Shown piece after piece: positions 1 through 4,865 of a DNA stretch of 30,778 nucleotides. The position numbers and the translations under genes are program-made. The stretch is from a virus, in the IMG/VR virus record IMGVR_UViG_3300012954_000045, positions 1 through 30,778 of that record; one strand, 5' to 3'. The notes below the pieces were generated by a model, which saw only the letters and a list, made by a program, of their open reading frames with translations, had not been told where the DNA came from and did not search any database. Position 1 is the stretch's first letter. Each line of letters opens with the position of its first letter.

Positions 1-21
1 GTGGTGACATGGACGCTATGT

Positions 22-77
22 GACAGTGTACAAACCGCCACATTGCAAGTCGCCAAGGACCAGGTGTTCGCTACAAT
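22..77 (+). promoter_or_regulatory. Promoter with upstream 18-bp element (copy k)
   Basis: The 18-bp element GACAGTGTACAAACCGCC is at 22-39 and a -10 hexamer TACAAT is at 72-77, so the element ends exactly 33 bp before the -10. No good -35 is visible at 49-54. It drives the gene starting at 104. The same element and spacing recur between 4.4 and 7.8 kb. Confidence 0.55.
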
Positions 78-103
78 ATGAACATACACAAGGGAATCAC
101 ACC

Positions 104-517
104 ATGATCAACACAACACTGACTGCAGAGAAAATAGAGGACTACACAGTAATGCTGTGTGATGCTCTCTACATGAACTTCAAGGAGTACAACATTCGTG
201 CTCATCAGCGTTCCATCAATCAGGGTGAGGACAGCACTGGTTACCATGCCGAAAGAATTCAACACATCAAAGAGAATGGTGCTGACATTGAGTTCTATAT
301 CAAGAAAGGCAAGCGTTACCTCAAAGTCATCATGAAGGACAGTGGTAGTTCACAGAGCGTCCATGCCTTCGTTGATCGTGAGACAGGTGATGTGTACAAA
401 CCAGCAGGATGGAAAGGTCCTGCTAAGATTGCTCGCTACTCTCTGTTGCAAGACAGTGACCGTGAGTGGTTATACTCACACGCTGACTGGTCTGGTGGTT
501 ACCTGTATATCCGATGA
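104..517 (+). CDS. Conserved cyanophage-type hypothetical protein (137 aa)
   Basis: Function not recognised. The frame is open from position 20, but a -10 hexamer at 72-77 places transcription start near 84, so the ATG at 104 is the credible start; it is preceded by an A/C-rich leader without a clear Shine-Dalgarno. The protein is soluble and polar, with no membrane segment. A C-terminal block around residues 85-115 (VHAFVDRETGDVYKPAGWKG, then KIARYSLL) looks like a conserved beta-rich module; from memory, similar proteins are common in cyanomyoviruses. The stop overlaps the ATG of the endonuclease VII gene (ATGA at 514-517), suggesting translational coupling. Confidence 0.75.
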   Translation: MINTTLTAEKIEDYTVMLCDALYMNFKEYNIRAHQRSINQGEDSTGYHAERIQHIKENGADIEFYIKKGKRYLKVIMKDSGSSQSVHAFVDRETGDVYKPAGWKGPAKIARYSLLQDSDREWLYSHADWSGGYLYIR

Positions 518-1041
518 AAACTAAGAATCTGGACAACATTCCACTTGGGACATGTGTATGTTCCAAGTGTGGGGAACGTAAATCTAACATTGAGTACACA
601 TGGTATGGCAATAGGTTTACCAAGGATGGTAAGCGTCTACGTGTCAATACTATTTGTACCACTTGTAGCACTCGTACTGCTAAAGAACTTGCTGCTATCA
701 AGAGAAGGATAGGTAAACTAAATCCACGTCCTGCATATGGTGAAAACTGTGCCATATGTGATAAACCAGTTTATAAGAACAAAGCATCTGTACCTGATGG
801 TGTAGATGGTACATGGGGATGGCAGTGTGACCATTGTCATGAAACTGGACAGTTCAGAGGATGGTTGTGTAAGAAGTGCAACACGGGATTAGGAGCACTA
901 GGTGATGATCTAGAGTCCATTCTACGTGCCGTACAGTATCTTGCTCAACAAGATGACCTAGAGATATACACTGTGTGGAACGGTGGTAAGAGTAGAATTG
1001 CATCTAAAGTCAACAAAGAGTATCTCAAACGCGGAGAATAA
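514..1041 (+). CDS. 49: Recombination endonuclease VII-like (T4 gp49 type) HNH/His-Me nuclease
   Basis: Predicted structure-specific endonuclease that cleaves Holliday junctions and branched DNA, as T4 gp49 does during recombination and packaging. The zinc/His-Me core is clear: C79-x2-C82 and C119-x2-C122 would bind zinc, and D106-H107-x-H109 followed by N123 match the T4 pattern D40-H41-x-H43 ... N62. The segment CDHCHETGQFRGWLCKKC is typical of the Endonuclease_7 family. A second Cys pair set near the N-terminus (C16/C19 and C48/C51) suggests an extra zinc ribbon ahead of the nuclease core. At 175 aa it is slightly longer than T4 gp49 (157 aa), but it seems to lack the long C-terminal dimerisation region. 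It overlaps the previous gene by ATGA. In phages of this type it could also act as a homing-like HNH enzyme, but no intron context is seen. Confidence 0.9.
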   Translation: MKTKNLDNIPLGTCVCSKCGERKSNIEYTWYGNRFTKDGKRLRVNTICTTCSTRTAKELAAIKRRIGKLNPRPAYGENCAICDKPVYKNKASVPDGVDGTWGWQCDHCHETGQFRGWLCKKCNTGLGALGDDLESILRAVQYLAQQDDLEIYTVWNGGKSRIASKVNKEYLKRGE

Positions 1042-1098
1042 ATACACATGCTTGACAAATTCGTCATCTTACCTTAAACTTCATTCGTTCACGAATTT
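1037..1098 (+). promoter_or_regulatory. Late-type motif plus consensus sigma70 promoter and inverted repeat
   Basis: AATAAATA at 1037-1044 fits the NATAAATA late motif of T4-like cyanophages. Just downstream, TTGACA at 1052-1057 and TAAACT at 1075-1080 form a 17-bp-spaced host-type promoter. An 8-bp inverted repeat, AAATTCGT (1057-1064) and ACGAATTT (1091-1098), brackets the -10, with an extra half-site copy ATTCGT at 1083-1088. This looks like an operator arrangement. It lies before the small-gene operon beginning at 1104. Confidence 0.5.
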
Positions 1099-1103
1099 CC
1101 ACT

Positions 1104-1286
1104 ATGTACAGCACTACTACTATTGTTGATCGTTCTGTCTACTACGTAGAAGAGATCGGTTATGAGTCCGCTTTTGAGTGTGACCATGATGAAGAAGGAT
1201 GGTATGTTGAACTATCTTTCAGCGATGGTGGTTATGATGTGTACGGACCATATCATTCTAAAGAGGAAGCATCCAATGTTTTTTGA
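1104..1286 (+). CDS. Small hypothetical protein (60 aa)
   Basis: Unrecognised acidic 60-residue protein. The C-terminal segment with the pattern DVYGPYHSKEEA resembles the 'GPY-S-EEA' strand-helix motif found in many unrelated small phage proteins. It is the first gene of a run of overlapping small genes to about 3638. The ATG at 1104 lies 24 nt downstream of the -10 at 1075-1080, which supports this start, but there is no Shine-Dalgarno. It overlaps the next gene by 11 nt. Confidence 0.6.
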   Translation: MYSTTTIVDRSVYYVEEIGYESAFECDHDEEGWYVELSFSDGGYDVYGPYHSKEEASNVF

Positions 1287-1428
1287 TTCTACTTACGACC
1301 TATTTGATGAGAAGGCAGCAGAAGAAGCACATAAGTGTGCTATGGAACTAGAAAAGCGTGCTGCCGAATTAGAAGTGACAGTTGACTATTTTATTGAGGA
1401 ATTTGACATTGATGAATTCGAGATTTGA
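1276..1428 (+). CDS. Small acidic hypothetical protein (50 aa)
   Basis: Unrecognised. The frame is longer upstream (from 1162), but that part overlaps the previous gene completely; the ATG at 1276, just before the previous stop and preceded by AAGAGGAAG (purine-rich, Shine-Dalgarno-like), is preferred. The protein is strongly acidic with a probable amphipathic helix rich in Ala/Glu (residues 12-30) and an acidic tail ending DIDEFEI. It overlaps the next gene by 17 nt. Confidence 0.55.
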   Translation: MFFDSTYDLFDEKAAEEAHKCAMELEKRAAELEVTVDYFIEEFDIDEFEI

Positions 1429-1597
1429 TCTCACTCCCCAGGAAGTACAAATCCTGATGGCGTCAATGCAGTGCATGACAAAGAGTGAAGAGGCACATGC
1501 AGGACCACAGAAAGTGGTTTCACGCCTCTATAATAAATTGTATACTCGACATGAGTACCTCCTTCGACTCCAACAAGATTATGAACCCGACATTTGA
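1412..1597 (+). CDS. Small hypothetical protein (61 aa)
   Basis: Unrecognised. I choose the ATG at 1412, inside the end of the previous gene, because the sequence from there (MNSRFDLTPQEVQILMASM) starts with a helix pattern LTPQEV seen at the start of many small phage proteins. The rest is helical and basic (KVVSRLYNKLYTRHEYLLRL). It probably forms a small helical bundle, and nothing indicates a catalytic role. The upstream in-frame ATG at 1382 would lengthen the overlap and is less likely. Confidence 0.55.
   Translation: MNSRFDLTPQEVQILMASMQCMTKSEEAHAGPQKVVSRLYNKLYTRHEYLLRLQQDYEPDI
1529..1534 (+). promoter_or_regulatory. Possible internal -10 element
   Basis: A perfect TATAAT lies inside the previous gene, followed by a gene start at 1551 or 1581. 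No clear -35 is seen. A degenerate relative of the 18-bp element (GACAAAGAGTGAAGAGGC, 1477-1494) ends 35 bp upstream, so this may be a decayed member of that promoter family. Confidence 0.3.
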
Positions 1598-1820
1598 TCA
1601 AGACATGGTGTTTGCACCTCTTCCCATGAAGAAACCAGCAGCACCAACGATGCAATCGCATCGGGACAGTAAGCACACATGGAAACTGGTATTGCACAAG
1701 GACAATGGTGATAAACTCATCAGGTTCTGCAGCACCAAGAAACATGCACTTGCTGTGGGTCGAGCAGTACACAATGCTAAGACCCGCCCAACTAAAATGT
1801 TTAGCGTAACGAAAGCATGA
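1551..1820 (+). CDS. Basic hypothetical protein (89 aa; start uncertain)
   Basis: Unrecognised. The frame is open from 1485; starts at 1551 (MSTSFDSNK) and 1581 (MNPTFDQDM) are both possible and neither has a Shine-Dalgarno. A TATAAT at 1529-1534 makes the 1485 start unlikely on a transcript from that promoter. The body (about residues 40-80) is beta-alpha-like: WKLVLHKDNGDKLIRF followed by a helix KKHALAVGRAVHNAK. It is basic overall and could bind nucleic acid, but this is only charge-based. The stop overlaps the next ATG (ATGA at 1817-1820). Confidence 0.55.
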   Translation: MSTSFDSNKIMNPTFDQDMVFAPLPMKKPAAPTMQSHRDSKHTWKLVLHKDNGDKLIRFCSTKKHALAVGRAVHNAKTRPTKMFSVTKA

Positions 1821-2014
1821 AAATACAAGGAGATAGTACGCAGGGTTCTTATATCTGGAACCCTCGTAAAGAAATTGAGTACATTAAGAAAGCACTCAAG
1901 CAAGATCATCTGTACAATGAAGCAGAGATTAGACATCTCAAGTCACGACTACGTGATATGTACATTGTCAACAAACAAATGAAGAGAGGACCAGGTTTTG
2001 GCAGAGCATCCTGA
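1817..2014 (+). CDS. Small basic, helical hypothetical protein (65 aa)
   Basis: Unrecognised. It has an ATGA overlap with the previous gene. The central part (residues 18-56) is charged and predicted helical or coiled-coil-like, with alternating Lys/Arg and Glu (KEIEYIKKALKQDHLYNEAE then IRHLKSRLRDMYIVNKQMKR). The C-terminus is Gly/Arg-rich. A small DNA- or protein-binding accessory factor is possible; no family is assigned. Confidence 0.6.
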   Translation: MKIQGDSTQGSYIWNPRKEIEYIKKALKQDHLYNEAEIRHLKSRLRDMYIVNKQMKRGPGFGRAS

Positions 2015-2231
2015 AATTGCTGAACATGAATGGATTGATGATTGTTTCCGTGTATGGGAGACAAGATTTGGTCTATGGCAGTCAGAAACAAAAGAAGGAC
2101 GTAGTATGTTAACTGGTCTTCATAGAGACAATGTTATTATGATGACTCGATGGCACCTCAAGTGTGAACAAGAGGGTTGGCCAGAGGGATCTGTTCGTGT
2201 GCTTGATGTAGACCCAGCAGTAGAACTATGA
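1998..2231 (+). CDS. Hypothetical protein with TTG start (77 aa)
   Basis: Unrecognised. No ATG fits the N-terminus; the TTG at 1998 is preceded by GAGAGGA (1984-1990) at normal spacing, so this alternative start is supported. Trp-rich and acidic: WIDDCFRVWETRFGLWQS near residues 12-29 and RWHLKCEQEGWPEG near 51-64. It overlaps the previous gene by 17 nt and the next by ATGA (2228-2231). Confidence 0.55.
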   Translation: MAEHPEIAEHEWIDDCFRVWETRFGLWQSETKEGRSMLTGLHRDNVIMMTRWHLKCEQEGWPEGSVRVLDVDPAVEL

Positions 2232-2368
2232 CTGAAAACAACCAACCAAAGCAAGAGGTAGAAACACAAACTACCATCTTACAAAAGAAAGCAGGAACAT
2301 ATGTTGTTCCTAAAGGCAACGCCACACCACAGAAGGGATGGCGTACAGACAATGCACTATCGGATTGA
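2228..2368 (+). CDS. Small hydrophilic hypothetical protein (46 aa)
   Basis: Found by reading; very short. It starts with ATGA overlapping the previous stop. The N-terminal 20 residues are Gln/Thr/Glu-rich and probably disordered; the rest contains TYVVPKGNATPQKGW. No family recognised. The start is supported mainly by the overlap and by the tight packing of the operon. Confidence 0.45.
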   Translation: MTENNQPKQEVETQTTILQKKAGTYVVPKGNATPQKGWRTDNALSD

Positions 2369-2371
2369 ACC

Positions 2372-2530
2372 ATGCCAAAGAAACAACGAATCGATTCCAA
2401 AGGCAACACATGGGAGTGGGATGAAACTCCTGAAACTAAGAAAGCATTAAGAAAGTTGCACGATTCCATTGAACGTGCTAAACTTAAGCGAGAGGACGAT
2501 CATAAGGGATACGATACGTATTCCAAATAA
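2372..2530 (+). CDS. Small charged hypothetical protein (52 aa)
   Basis: Found by reading. The ATG lies 3 nt after the previous stop. The product is basic-acidic mixed: an N-terminal MPKKQRIDSKGNTWEWDETP strand-like part, then a charged helix (KKALRKLHDSIERAKLKRED). The stop TAA shares its last A with the ATG of the next gene at 2530. Function unknown. Confidence 0.5.
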   Translation: MPKKQRIDSKGNTWEWDETPETKKALRKLHDSIERAKLKREDDHKGYDTYSK

Positions 2531-2751
2531 TGCTCTCAGACCCCTCTACAATCCCCTACAACACGCTTCTATCCCACATTATGTACGAAGACATCACTAG
2601 CGAAACATTTCAAGCAGATGGTGAGTTCTGGGAGAGTATTTCTCTTCCTTGGGACGACTATGACGATTATCTACCAAAAAAGGAACTAAATACTGATTCC
2701 AATATGGAGTATAATCAATTCAATGAACTTCCCGAAGAGTACGATGTATAA
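2530..2751 (+). CDS. Acidic hypothetical protein (73 aa)
   Basis: Unrecognised, strongly acidic and aromatic, with a run WDDYDDYLPKK near residues 41-51 and an acidic C-terminus (ELPEEYDV). Such DNA-mimic-like acidity is seen in some phage inhibitor proteins, but nothing here proves that role. The start codon overlaps the previous stop (TAATG), and the 3' end overlaps the next gene by 8 nt. Confidence 0.55.
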   Translation: MLSDPSTIPYNTLLSHIMYEDITSETFQADGEFWESISLPWDDYDDYLPKKELNTDSNMEYNQFNELPEEYDV

Positions 2752-2935
2752 TTTGGAGAATGACCATGCATGTGTAATCCGAAACCTTTTACATAATGAA
2801 CGATTACAGTATGAATATGCAGATCACAAGGGCAAAGACGCTGCATATTACAAAACCATCAGCGAAGCAATCGCACGAATGGAACACCCTGAAGAATATA
2901 TCAACCCTGAAAGTGGGGGACCTAGTGATGTATGA
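2744..2935 (+). CDS. Hypothetical protein (63 aa)
   Basis: Unrecognised. ATG at 2744 is preferred over 2723 because it reduces overlap and follows a purine-rich GAAGAG. The protein is helical with a pattern CVIRNLLHNERLQYEYADHK followed by AYYKTISEAIARMEHPEEY, i.e. two helices. The last bases overlap a possible next start. Confidence 0.5.
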   Translation: MYNLENDHACVIRNLLHNERLQYEYADHKGKDAAYYKTISEAIARMEHPEEYINPESGGPSDV

Positions 2936-3062
2936 GAATTCCTTTGCTGTGGTCACTTTTACTGATCAATTGTATTGTGTCATTACAAAGGAAGGTATGC
3001 AATATGGTATCGTTATCTACCCACAATTCGTACACCGTGTCAAACAACTCCTACCTAGATGA
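2913..3062 (+). CDS. Small SH3-like hypothetical protein (49 aa; start uncertain)
   Basis: The sequence VGDLVMYENSFAVVTFTDQL is typical of a small SH3-like beta-barrel start ('KVGDLV' strand), common in short phage proteins. No ATG precedes this block closely; GTG at 2913 is chosen, CTG at 2907 or ATG at 2928 (which would lose the first strand) are alternatives. The C-terminus YPQFVHRVKQLLPR is basic. The gene overlaps its neighbours in other frames on both sides, which is unusual even for this dense cluster. Confidence 0.4.
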   Translation: MGDLVMYENSFAVVTFTDQLYCVITKEGMQYGIVIYPQFVHRVKQLLPR

Positions 3063-3237
3063 ACTCGATGACTACTACCCCAAATTTTTATCAGGTGAAC
3101 TATCTGTTAAGGAACAAGTGGATTTTATCCAAACTGTCATTGATCTTGATCTCCAGAAAAGGTATGACTTACACTACATGTGTAAATACTTCATACTTGA
3201 AGGATTCTGTTACGACGTAAATATAGGAGACACATGA
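3004..3237 (+). CDS. Hypothetical protein (77 aa)
   Basis: Unrecognised. The conserved-looking part is YLDELDDYYPKFLSGELSVK followed by a helical segment EQVDFIQTVIDLDLQKRYDL, which resembles small cyanophage proteins I have seen annotated only as DUFs. ATG at 3004 has a good Shine-Dalgarno (AAAGGAAGG, 2987-2995); GTG at 3037 would give less overlap but has none. The stop overlaps the next ATG (ATGA at 3234-3237). Confidence 0.5.
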   Translation: MVSLSTHNSYTVSNNSYLDELDDYYPKFLSGELSVKEQVDFIQTVIDLDLQKRYDLHYMCKYFILEGFCYDVNIGDT

Positions 3238-3455
3238 CAAACTCTGTACCATCAGCATATTATACTACTGTATCAAGAGGACAGGTACAACTACGCTCCT
3301 CTTCACGTAGTGGTGTAATACAAACATTTGGTTCTAACATTGCAACTGCAATTGTACAAGGTGATCAGATAGTAGCAACCAGTGACAAAGGTGTCACATA
3401 CATCTATCAGATCGCTAACAACTACGCTATACTTAAGAAGACCTTTTGGAGATGA
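3234..3455 (+). CDS. Beta-repeat-like hypothetical protein (73 aa)
   Basis: Unrecognised but with a recognisable style: RGQVQLRSSSRSGVIQTFG, then IATAIVQGDQIVATSDKG and YIYQI. This resembles a single unit of the 'IRI..GSG..I.TIG' beta-propeller/trefoil-like repeats found in bacterial proteins. The start follows ATAGGAGA (a good Shine-Dalgarno) and overlaps the previous stop (ATGA). Confidence 0.6.
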   Translation: MTNSVPSAYYTTVSRGQVQLRSSSRSGVIQTFGSNIATAIVQGDQIVATSDKGVTYIYQIANNYAILKKTFWR

Positions 3456-3458
3456 CTA

Positions 3459-3638
3459 ATGAAGTATGTTGTTCTATTTCAACGACCTGGTAGAGTAGCA
3501 AACATGGATGAATGGTTTGATACGAAACAGGAAGCGGAAAAGAGGTGTGAAGAACTGAAAGACATGTTCGATTGGTTGTATGAAAGGAACAATAGAAGTG
3601 GTGGACCATGTGATGTATGGGTAGAGGAAAAGGTATGA
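3459..3638 (+). CDS. Small hypothetical protein (59 aa)
   Basis: Found by reading. It starts 3 nt after the previous stop, with GGAGATG upstream as a Shine-Dalgarno-like sequence. The fold pattern is strand-helix-strand: MKYVVLFQRPG, a long charged helix (KQEAEKRCEELKDMFDWLYE), and a C-terminal strand CDVWVEEKV. It is the last gene of the overlapping cluster and abuts the DnaA-box segment. Function unknown. Confidence 0.6.
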   Translation: MKYVVLFQRPGRVANMDEWFDTKQEAEKRCEELKDMFDWLYERNNRSGGPCDVWVEEKV

Positions 3639-3644
3639 ACTAAC

Positions 3645-3843
3645 TTTTCCACAGTGTAACTGAAAATGTTTTTATGTTAAAATAAATATACTTACGTTTT
3701 CCACAAGGTTGTTGAAAACTTTGTAAATGCTGTGAGTTCTTGTGGTCTTAGCACGCTCGCACCCATTTGTCAAGTTTCCACAGACACTTGTAAAACTGGC
3801 ACATCTCGGAGTTTTCCACAGGAATCTCAAAAATTGTGGAAAA
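3645..3843. other. Cluster of TTTTCCACA (cyanobacterial DnaA-box) sequences; candidate origin
   Basis: Four perfect TTTTCCACA 9-mers occur at 3645-3653, 3697-3705 and 3812-3820 (+) and 3835-3843 (-), with one-mismatch copies at 3710-3718 (-) and 3774-3782 (+). The last two perfect boxes form a 10-bp perfect inverted repeat (GTTTTCCACA, 14-nt gap, TGTGGAAAAC); boxes at 3697 and 3710 form a near-perfect 24-bp palindrome (3696-3719). An A/T-rich stretch (3661-3695, containing AATAAATA at 3681-3688) could be an unwinding element. The segment 3639-3974 holds no convincing gene. TTTTCCACA is the DnaA-box consensus known from cyanobacterial origins; that this phage uses it for replication is inference. 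Confidence 0.6.
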
Positions 3844-3871
3844 CTGTGGTTTTCTGAGAAAAGTGAGAATC

Positions 3872-3955
3872 TTGACAAAATCTGCAGTTTCTGACATACT
3901 TGACAGAACTGGCAGAATGCGCTAGAATAACTCTGTTAAGGTTGATAGATATACT
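3872..3955 (+). promoter_or_regulatory. Tandem consensus sigma70-type promoters
   Basis: TTGACA (3900-3905) with TAGAAT (3923-3928), spacer 17, is near-consensus. A second pair, TTGACA (3872-3877) with CATACT (3895-3900), also has spacer 17. A further -10-like TATACT is at 3950-3955 without a -35. They read rightward from the box cluster into the gene at 3975. The 18-bp element of the later promoters is absent here. Confidence 0.55.
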
Positions 3956-3974
3956 ATAGGTAGCTTAGAGAGCT

Positions 3975-4376
3975 TTGGAGTACTTTATAGTAAAGAAGCA
4001 GCATGAAGAGATATTGGTGTGGTATCCTCCTATTAGAGGATTCAGACAGATTATTCCACAACCATACTTTTCTGTAGAACTGGCAAATCGCGTCAGAAGA
4101 CGTATGTGCCGACCAATTGGTAGATATAATCCAGATTTTGTAAAAGTTGTCAGTAGAGAACAATTAGTACAATTACTGGAAAAGTCACCAGATTGGACAA
4201 AAAAATACAAACCTGCCACCTTTATTAGAGGAGAGAACTTCTCTGACAAGGGTGAGATTCGTGGTGCCAACTATAATGATAAAGGGCACACTGAAGTAGG
4301 TAGTATAGGTTGGATGAAGTATACAGATAGATTATATAACAACAGGCGTCTGGATATTAAACCAAAGGACAGTTAG
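3975..4376 (+). CDS. Basic hypothetical protein with TTG start (133 aa)
   Basis: Unrecognised. The N-terminus requires the TTG at 3975 (then EYFIVKKQHEEILVWYPP); the next in-frame ATG would remove about 40 residues. A purine-rich AGAGAG upstream is a weak Shine-Dalgarno. The protein is basic and aromatic, with RRRMCRPIGRYNPDFVKVVS about residues 41-60 and a Gly/Asn/Lys-rich C-terminal part with repeated 'GE-F-DKGEIRG / NYNDKGH' style, partly repetitive. It is next to the DnaA-box cluster and driven by the promoters there, so a replication-linked role is possible but not shown. Its last codons (KDS, stop) overlap the first GACAGTT element. Confidence 0.55.
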   Translation: MEYFIVKKQHEEILVWYPPIRGFRQIIPQPYFSVELANRVRRRMCRPIGRYNPDFVKVVSREQLVQLLEKSPDWTKKYKPATFIRGENFSDKGEIRGANYNDKGHTEVGSIGWMKYTDRLYNNRRLDIKPKDS

Positions 4377-4437
4377 TAAAGTGTCCAAGCAGAGGAGGGT
4401 ATCCCTCAGCGATTGTGAATGTGAGCAACCTCTGCTT
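4368..4437 (+). other. GACAGTT element (copy a) followed by a three-way-junction-like hairpin
   Basis: GACAGTTAGTAAAGTGTC (4368-4385) contains the TAG stop of the previous gene. Immediately after it, AAGCAGAGG (4387-4395) pairs perfectly with CCTCTGCTT (4429-4437), enclosing an inner hairpin GAGGG-TAT-CCCTC (4395-4407; shares one base) and a second loose loop. No T-run follows. It could be a terminator, an RNA processing site or a small structured RNA; it is not a tRNA (no T-loop, too short). No -10 is visible at the usual 33-bp distance, unlike the other copies. Confidence 0.4.
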
Positions 4438-4482
4438 ATATTCATAGTATAACCGACTGGCGTCCCGATGGGGCAGGTGGTG

Positions 4483-4538
4483 GACAGTTTGGAAAGTGTC
4501 ACAGAGTGGTTGACAAGGAGTGAAATCTGATGTATATT
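4483..4538 (+). promoter_or_regulatory. Promoter with 18-bp element (copy b)
   Basis: GACAGTTTGGAAAGTGTC (4483-4500), then TTGACA (4510-4515) and TATATT (4533-4538) with a 17-bp spacer. The element ends 33 bp before the -10. This rules out the ATG at 4530 and supports ATG 4569. A weak hairpin with GTGTT/AACAC arms (4542-4560) followed by six T lies in the leader and could attenuate. Confidence 0.65.
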
Positions 4539-4568
4539 AGATGTGTTGAGTTAATTAACACATTTTTT

Positions 4569-4796
4569 ATGAACATCGAATTTTCTTCTTCTTCCATGCT
4601 GCAATCTCCGATTGTTGTTGACACCGAAGCAAATACTGCAGTGCTGACATACAAGAACAGCGGCAAGGATTACACTTATGCAATTGATAACACCTTCGTG
4701 CAAGATCTGCAGGAAACTATCACCAACGAGCAGAGCGTAGGTAAGTTTATTATTGCAGCAAGAGCAGACAAGCGTCTGACTGAAGTGACAGTTTAA
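4569..4796 (+). CDS. KTSC-like small protein (75 aa)
   Basis: The start at 4569 is set by the promoter at 4510-4538. The residues ANTAVLTYKNSGKDYTYAID, then a helix and EQSVGKFI, match the layout of the KTSC domain (strand pair with G-x-Y-x-Y, helix, S-x-G). KTSC domains occur as short stand-alone phage proteins and next to nucleic-acid enzymes; their biochemical role is unknown. The C-terminus encoded by GTGACAGTTTAA is part of the following regulatory dyad (copy c). Confidence 0.6.
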   Translation: MNIEFSSSSMLQSPIVVDTEANTAVLTYKNSGKDYTYAIDNTFVQDLQETITNEQSVGKFIIAARADKRLTEVTV

Positions 4797-4842
4797 TAAC
4801 TGTCCACTAGGGGTTGCCATGGGTGACCCCACCCCTTATAAT
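4787..4842 (+). promoter_or_regulatory. Promoter with perfect dyad element (copy c)
   Basis: GACAGTTTAATAACTGTC (4787-4804) is a perfect 7-bp dyad around TAAT and contains the TAA stop of the previous gene. TTGCCA (4814-4819) and TATAAT (4837-4842) follow with a 17-bp spacer; the element ends 33 bp before the -10. AGGGG...CCCCT pairing spans the -35 region. Confidence 0.7.
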
Positions 4843-4865
4843 AAGATCAGTTCAAACAAAACACT

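Noticed and set aside
20-103. Upstream extension of the first gene to the start at 20
   Set aside because: A promoter -10 (72-77) and an upstream element lie inside this extension; ATG 104 fits the leader length of the sister genes.
2932-3003. Longer start (ATG 2932) for the 3004-3237 gene
   Set aside because: It would encode a hydrophobic stretch that is just another frame of the SH3-like gene; ATG 3004 has a good Shine-Dalgarno.
71-3878. Antisense open frames in the first 4 kb
   Set aside because: They mirror strong + strand genes, have no promoter or Shine-Dalgarno, and their translations are low-complexity Cys/His/Leu mixes.
3672-3878. Minus-strand open frame across the DnaA-box cluster
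   Set aside because: Composed of box repeats read backwards (Phe/Ser-rich), no start signals; the repeats explain the sequence better.
4387-4437. tRNA gene
   Set aside because: The stem-loop is too short, has no T-loop or anticodon arm, and lacks the usual GTTC signature.
4530-4568. ATG 4530 as start of the KTSC-like gene
   Set aside because: It lies within the spacer just before the -10 hexamer of the gene's own promoter.
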